Shown piece after piece: positions 6,215-9,825 of a stretch of 9,825 nucleotides of DNA. A program made the translations under genes and the position numbers. How positions within the stretch are numbered: position 1 is the stretch's first letter; every line of letters begins with the position of its first letter. Source of the DNA: CAZUFB01 sp048173955 (GTDB lineage Bacteria > Actinomycetota > Coriobacteriia > Coriobacteriales > UMGS124). Under the pieces are notes generated by a model. That model did no database searches. It saw nothing but the letters and a program-made list of their open reading frames with translations, and was not told the DNA's origin. The stretch spans positions 1-9,825 of the forward strand of contig DBEYOB010000032.1 in assembly GCA_048173955.1 (NCBI GenBank), in the 5' to 3' direction.

Positions 6215-7006
6215 TCACTGCTCGGTCAGCCGCGCGACGACCGTCTGGCGCTGCGTCACGTCGCCGCGGAACACGCCGATGTCGAGCATGCAGTCGCTGT
6301 AGTCGCGCCCGTGGGCGATGCGGACGTAGTCGCTGTCGACGGGGCGGTTGTGGGTGGGGTCGAGCTCCCACCACCGGCCTGCCTGGTACACCTCGACCCA
6401 GGCGTGGGTCGCGCCCTCGCCGATGAGCATCCCGGCCACGTAGCGCGCCATGATCCCGAGCCTGCGGCAGACGGCGATGAGGATGTGGGCGAAGTCCTGG
6501 CACACGCCCCTGCCGCCCGAGAGGGCCTCCTCCGCCGTCGTGCGGACCGTCGTCACGCCGGGAACGTAGGCGAAGCGCTCGTAAAGCATCCCCATGGCGT
6601 GCGTCGCGACCTCGATCGGGGACTGGATCGCCCGGTTCGAGCGGACCGAGGAGCGGACCTCTTCGACCAGGCCCTCAACGGAGGGACCGGGGACCGTGAG
6701 CGCAGAGGGGTAGCGGTAGAGGGGCTTGTAGGGCATCTGCTTGCGGTGCTCGTGGTCGACGAAGGCGATGGCGCGCACCGACCACGAGAACGACGAATGC
6801 GGCTCCATCAGGTGCCCGACGACGACCTGGTTGCCGAAGCTGTCGACCTCGCGGGCGTGCCAGGCGTTGGGCTCGATGGAGAACGAGAGGCTGTGTATCT
6901 GCTGCTGGCTGTTCTCCTGCGGAAGGCAGCGCAGCAGGAAGTGGTGGTCGACCACGGGACCGGAGAACTCGAGCGTCGTGGTGTAGTCGACGAGAAGCTT
7001 CTTCAC
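6215..7006 (-). CDS. Transglutaminase-like cysteine peptidase/amide-transfer protein
   Basis: 263-aa protein of the bacterial transglutaminase-like superfamily. Residues about 1-90 form the beta-rich N-terminal domain usual for this group, and about 150-222 hold the papain-like core. The catalytic triad is complete: C169 in GRGVCQDFAH (166-174), H201 in ATHAWVEVY (199-207) and D216 in WELDPTHN (213-220). There is no signal peptide or membrane segment, so it should act in the cytoplasm. Members hydrolyse or exchange amide bonds; here, next to an ATP-grasp ligase and an alpha-E protein, it may trim, release or transfer the ligase product. The start is a GTG at 7006 with CGGAG 6 bases upstream. 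It is the last gene of its unit, 102 bases after the alpha-E gene, and is followed by a terminator. The substrate is unknown. Confidence 0.9.
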   Translation of the reverse strand: MKKLLVDYTTTLEFSGPVVDHHFLLRCLPQENSQQQIHSLSFSIEPNAWHAREVDSFGNQVVVGHLMEPHSSFSWSVRAIAFVDHEHRKQMPYKPLYRYPSALTVPGPSVEGLVEEVRSSVRSNRAIQSPIEVATHAMGMLYERFAYVPGVTTVRTTAEEALSGGRGVCQDFAHILIAVCRRLGIMARYVAGMLIGEGATHAWVEVYQAGRWWELDPTHNRPVDSDYVRIAHGRDYSDCMLDIGVFRGDVTQRQTVVARLTEQ

Positions 7007-7055
7007 GGACGGCTCCGAACGGACGGGGGCGCGCAGCGGCGGGAAGACGCCGGAT

Positions 7056-7078
7056 GCGCCCTGCGGCTTCAGGGGCGC
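7056..7078 (-). repeat. Small hairpin between alpha-E and transglutaminase genes
   Basis: On the minus strand GCGCC-C-CTG pairs with CAG-GGCGC around the loop AAGCCG, giving 8 bp with a one-base bulge in the 102-base spacer. No T-run follows, so it should not stop transcription. It may affect mRNA stability between the two genes, or be a chance result of base composition. Confidence 0.3.
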
Positions 7079-7108
7079 GCTGCGGTGCGGGCGCGCGGGA
7101 CGGCGCCG

Positions 7109-7840
7109 CTACGCCTCGACGGCGTCGCCCGCCGAAAGGACGTTGCCATCATCGTCGAGAACGGGCGACGGCGCAACCGCGCGCACACGACCGACAAGTC
7201 CCTCCCCGTAGCCGCGTCCCGCAAGCGCGTCGGCGACCGAGCCGATCGGGCCCGACAGAAGCCCGCGCGCGCGTTCGGGAAGATGGCTCAGGTTGAAGTC
7301 GAGCCTCACGACGGGGGCGAAGAAGTCGGGTTCGGGGCGCGCGAAGCGCGAGTAGAGGTCGATGCGCTCGATGTACTTCCCCGCCATGACGAACGCCTTG
7401 ACCTCGGAGGACGACCTGCCGTCCTCGAGCGCTCCCCAGAAGGTGAGCAGGTTGTCGGTCGCCGCGCGCTGCTTGGTGAGCCGCCCCTCCTCGGCGAGCT
7501 TCGAGGAGCGCAGGTTGTTGAGGGCGAGCTCGGTGTAGGCGAGCGTGTTGGTGCCGATCTCGGGGCGCAGCATGACCGCGTTGTCGAACGCGGCGTTCAT
7601 GCTGGCGCAGACGGAGTTGGGGTTCTGGCGGTTGTAGAGGAAGTCGTGCAGAAACGAGGCGAAGTCGCTCATGTCGGCGTTGAGGTCGAGCGCGTCGCTG
7701 AACACGCGGAAGCGCTCGGGCTCGTGGTCGAGGCACGCGTCGTAATACGGGATGAAGGTCTTGAGCGTGGTGAAGACGCGCTCGGTGTAGCGGCCGAGCC
7801 ACCAGAGCTCGTCGACCTTGTTCAGCGTGATGATTCCCAT
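7109..7840 (-). CDS. Alpha-E domain protein (short form)
   Basis: 243-aa all-helical cytoplasmic protein of the alpha-E family (formerly DUF403). Family marks are ELWWLGRYTERV (11-22), the helix with IGTNTLAYTELALNNL (95-110), LLTFWGALEDG (131-141) and GKYIERIDLYSRF (154-166). The paired R-Y-x-E-R and K-Y-I-E-R-I-D motifs are the hallmark of the fold. Members are not known enzymes; they occur beside circularly permuted ATP-grasp and transglutaminase-like genes and are thought to act as a partner or scaffold in that ligase system. The usual length is, from memory, about 300 residues, so this copy looks short, and its last 50 residues are loop-like. The ATG at 7840 has AAAGGCAGG just upstream. 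It lies 87 bases after the ATP-grasp gene and is surely co-transcribed with it. Confidence 0.85.
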   Translation of the reverse strand: MGIITLNKVDELWWLGRYTERVFTTLKTFIPYYDACLDHEPERFRVFSDALDLNADMSDFASFLHDFLYNRQNPNSVCASMNAAFDNAVMLRPEIGTNTLAYTELALNNLRSSKLAEEGRLTKQRAATDNLLTFWGALEDGRSSSEVKAFVMAGKYIERIDLYSRFARPEPDFFAPVVRLDFNLSHLPERARGLLSGPIGSVADALAGRGYGEGLVGRVRAVAPSPVLDDDGNVLSAGDAVEA

Positions 7841-7927
7841 GGGGCCTGCCTTTCGGAAACGGAACGTCGGCGGCCGTGCGGAGGGCGGCGGCCGCGCAAC
7901 AAGGACGCGGGACGTGCGGAAAACCCG

Positions 7928-9271
7928 TCAGCGCGCGAGCGCCCAGGTATCCTTGAAACCGCCGCCCTGCGAGGAGTTGACGACCATCGACCCCTCGACG
8001 CGGGAGAAACGCGTGAGGCCGCTGCGCCACACCTTGGTCTGTTTGCCCGACAGCACGAACGCCCTCAGATCCGCCATGCGGCGGCAGGGCTGGCCGTCCT
8101 CGTCGACGGCGGGCAGGGAGCGGAAGTTCACGACCTCCTGCGCGATGAAGCGGCGCGGTTCGGCCTGGATCGCCGCGCGCAGCCGGCCGAGCTCGGCGGG
8201 GTCGAGCTTGCTGCCGAACACCACGCCGTAGCCGCCCGCCTCGGCGACGTCCTTGACGACGAGCGCGTCGAGCCTGTCCATCACATACGCCATGTCGTCG
8301 GGATAGATGGGCAGGTAGGTCGGGGCGTTGTCGATGAGCGGCTGCTCGTTGAGGTAGTAGTGAATCATGGCGGGGACGAAGTAGTAGATGCCCTTGTCGT
8401 CGGCCACGCCGTTGCCCGGCGCGTTGACGATGGCGACGTTGCCCGCACGGTAGGCGCTGATGAGGTTGGGCACGCCGATGAGCGAGTCGGGGTTGAAGTA
8501 GAACGGGTCGAGGAACTCGTCCGAGATGCGGCGGTACACAACGCCGACCTGGTGCTTGTCGCCCAGGTAGTCGATGAAGTACAGCCGCTCGTTCTCGACG
8601 ACGAGGTCGTCGGGGAACGCCAGGCTCGCACCCGTCTTCTCGGCGAGGTAGCTGTGCTCGAAGAACGCCGCGTTGTAGCGCCCCGGGGTCAAGACGACGG
8701 GTATTCCCTCGCAGCTCACGAAGTCCATGCTCTCGCGCAGCAGCTCGGGGTAGGCCCGGTTGTCGAGGACGGCGTGGTTGCGGAAGATCTCGGGGGTGAC
8801 GTGGCGCTCGATGTCGCGCACGATGAGCGGGTAGCTCGCGCCCGACGGGATGCGCAGGTTGTCCTCGAGGATGTACCAGGTTCCGTCCTCGGCCTGCACG
8901 AGGTCCTCGCCGGCGATGTGGGCGTAGACGCCGCCTGGCGGGGTGACGCCGTTGACCTGCGGAAGGTAGCCGCTCGAAGAGTAGATGAAGTCCTCGGGGA
9001 TCACGCCGTCGCGGACGATCTCCTTGTCGGAGTAGATGTCGCGCAGAAACGCGTTGAGCGCGTCGACGCGCTGGATGAGGCCCCGCTCCAGGTCGGCGAA
9101 CTCCTGCGAGCCGATGATGCGCGGGATGGGGTCGTAGGGGAACAGCTGCTCGATGAACTCGCCCTGCTTGTAGATGCCGAAACGCACGCCATTGCGGGCG
9201 AGCTCCTGGTTCATCCCGTCGCGGCGGTCGATGAGTTCCCTGAGGTCTACGTACGGGTCGAGCTTCTGCAT
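7928..9271 (-). CDS. Circularly permuted ATP-grasp ligase
   Basis: 447-aa cytoplasmic protein of the circularly permuted ATP-grasp type 2 family (formerly DUF404/DUF407), expected to use ATP to join a carboxylate to an amine through an acyl-phosphate. Conserved blocks are all present: EDNLRIPSGASY (136-147), VLTPGRYNAAFFEHSYLA (193-210), NAPGNGVADDK (283-293), EAGGYGVVFG (344-353), FIAQEVVNF (375-383), DLRAFVL (401-407) and the C-terminal NSSQGGGFKDTW (432-443). Length is typical. The ATG at 9271 is chosen because AAGGGGG (plus 9277-9283) lies 5 bases upstream; the open frame runs 129 codons further back but overlaps the neighbouring gene and has no family similarity there. First gene of a unit with alpha-E and transglutaminase-like genes. 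Its carboxylate and amine substrates are unknown. Confidence 0.92.
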   Translation of the reverse strand: MQKLDPYVDLRELIDRRDGMNQELARNGVRFGIYKQGEFIEQLFPYDPIPRIIGSQEFADLERGLIQRVDALNAFLRDIYSDKEIVRDGVIPEDFIYSSSGYLPQVNGVTPPGGVYAHIAGEDLVQAEDGTWYILEDNLRIPSGASYPLIVRDIERHVTPEIFRNHAVLDNRAYPELLRESMDFVSCEGIPVVLTPGRYNAAFFEHSYLAEKTGASLAFPDDLVVENERLYFIDYLGDKHQVGVVYRRISDEFLDPFYFNPDSLIGVPNLISAYRAGNVAIVNAPGNGVADDKGIYYFVPAMIHYYLNEQPLIDNAPTYLPIYPDDMAYVMDRLDALVVKDVAEAGGYGVVFGSKLDPAELGRLRAAIQAEPRRFIAQEVVNFRSLPAVDEDGQPCRRMADLRAFVLSGKQTKVWRSGLTRFSRVEGSMVVNSSQGGGFKDTWALAR

Positions 9272-9299
9272 CGGTGCCCCCTTGCGTCGCGCCTTTCCC

Positions 9300-9329
9300 T
9301 GCCGCGGGACGCCATGCGGCGCCGCGGCA
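9300..9329 (-). promoter_or_regulatory. Hairpin in the leader of the ATP-grasp unit
   Basis: TGCCGCGG (9300-9307) pairs perfectly with CCGCGGCA (9322-9329). Inside it CGCC (9310-9313) pairs with GGCG (9318-9321) around the loop ATGC, leaving a two-base GA bulge: 12 bp in all. It lies 28 bases upstream of the ATP-grasp start and just outside the ribosome-binding sequence. No T-run follows on either strand, so it is not an intrinsic terminator. It may protect the 5' end of the mRNA or bind a regulator. Confidence 0.5.
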
Positions 9330-9340
9330 CCTGTTCGGCT

Positions 9341-9346
9341 AGCGTA
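9341..9346 (-). promoter_or_regulatory. Candidate extended -10 of the ATP-grasp unit
   Basis: On the minus strand TGC precedes TACGCT, giving an extended -10 pattern (TGnTAnnnT) like those common in GC-rich actinobacteria. No good -35 is present. A start near 9334 would put the 12-bp hairpin at the very 5' end of the transcript. Transcription could instead run in from the upstream hydrolase gene. Confidence 0.3.
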
Positions 9347-9387
9347 GCACGGCGGCGGCGTCCGTCCGGCCGTTGGGGGCGCATTGT

Positions 9388-9825
9388 TCAACCGGCGGAA
9401 ACACGGCCTCCTCCGGACGGCAGGTAGGGGTTGCGGGCCCGCTCGAGCCGGATTGTGCTCGCGGGGCCGTGCCCCGGCAGGACGAGCGTGTCCGCCGGCA
9501 GCTCGGCCAGGCGCGCCAGCGACCGCGCGAGGGCGCGCGGGTCGCCCCCGTCGAGGTCGGTTCTCCCCGCGGAGCCCGCGAACAGGGTGTCGCCGGTGAA
9601 GGCGAGCCCGCGGTCGTCCTCGATGTAAGAGACGCCGCCCGGGGTGTGCCCGGGACACGCCAGCACGCGGAGGCGAAGGGACCCCGCCACGACGACGTCG
9701 CCGTCGGAAAGGGTGCGGGAGGGCCGGCTCGCGACGCGCACGTCATAGCCGAAGTCGCGGGCTCCCGGCGCGCAGGGTGCCGCAAGCGCCCGCGCGTCGG
9801 CCTCCCCCGCGACCCAGCCGCCGCG
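9388..9825 (-). CDS. MBL-fold metallo-hydrolase (glyoxalase II-like), 5' part outside the window
   Basis: The frame is open to the right edge, so only the last 145 residues are seen. They hold the C-terminal half of a metallo-beta-lactamase fold. Counting from the edge, CPGHTPGG carries metal ligand H60, AFTGDTLF carries the bridging D79, and LPGHGP carries H119, followed by the family tail TIRLERARNPYL. The HxHxDH metal motif would lie off-window. The pattern fits the glyoxalase II / YcbL-like group, which hydrolyses thioesters such as lactoylglutathione or related thiols; actinobacteria often lack glutathione, so the natural thiol is open. The GTG at 9741 is internal and not the start, because homologous sequence continues upstream. 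The stop lies 116 bases before the ATP-grasp gene; joint transcription with it is possible but a promoter may intervene. Confidence 0.85.
   Translation of the reverse strand, partial: RGGWVAGEADARALAAPCAPGARDFGYDVRVASRPSRTLSDGDVVVAGSLRLRVLACPGHTPGGVSYIEDDRGLAFTGDTLFAGSAGRTDLDGGDPRALARSLARLAELPADTLVLPGHGPASTIRLERARNPYLPSGGGRVSAG

Noticed and set aside
5198..9427. A 1409-codon open frame on the plus strand, and similar long plus-strand frames at 86-1675 and 1624-4122
   Set aside because: They lie antisense to clearly conserved genes, have compositions rich in Arg, Asp, Glu, Val, Ala and Gly typical of the reverse frame of GC-rich genes, and show no family motifs. High GC removes stop codons and makes such shadows common.
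9272..9658. Upstream extension of the ATP-grasp frame by 129 codons
   Set aside because: The extension overlaps the metallo-hydrolase gene in another frame, reads as low-complexity Arg/Pro/Ala sequence and has no family similarity. A good ribosome-binding site marks the ATG at 9271.

Overview
The window is high-GC DNA (above 60% by eye) with seven complete protein genes, one 5'-truncated protein gene and a truncated tRNA gene, all on the minus strand. Few spacers exceed 150 bases. The GC content, the twin-arginine lipoprotein signal, the archaeal-type class I aldolase and the gene repertoire suggest a high-GC Gram-positive bacterium. An anaerobic gut or oral actinobacterium of the Coriobacteriia type is my best guess, but this is inference; no rRNA or marker gene in the window settles it.

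Layout in transcription order, from high to low coordinates. (1) 9825-9388: the C-terminal part of a metallo-beta-lactamase-fold hydrolase, cut by the window edge. (2) 9271-6215: a compact three-gene unit encoding a circularly permuted ATP-grasp ligase, an alpha-E helical protein and a transglutaminase-like cysteine protein. It has its own 5' leader hairpin and ends in a good intrinsic terminator at 6140-6165. (3) 6022-5066: a single-gene unit for a class I (DhnA/FbaB-type) fructose-bisphosphate aldolase, ending in a 14-bp hairpin plus T-run terminator. (4) 4858-1756: an amino-acid ABC importer operon with, in order, a Tat-type lipoprotein binding protein, a permease carrying an unusual N-terminal extracytoplasmic domain, and a GlnQ-type ATPase. 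A perfect 24-base palindrome lies between the binding-protein and permease genes, and a GC hairpin closes the operon. (5) 1576-194: an NCS2 uracil-type permease. (6) 44-1: the 5' half of tRNA-Ala(GGC) with a recognisable promoter.

The units are mostly housekeeping or transport: nucleobase uptake, amino-acid uptake and glycolysis/gluconeogenesis. The exception is the ATP-grasp / alpha-E / transglutaminase cassette. Comparative genomics predicts that this gene set makes or remodels amide-linked peptides or peptide tags, but to my knowledge its product is unknown. It is the most likely home of undescribed biology here, followed by the extra sensor-like domain fused to the amino-acid permease.
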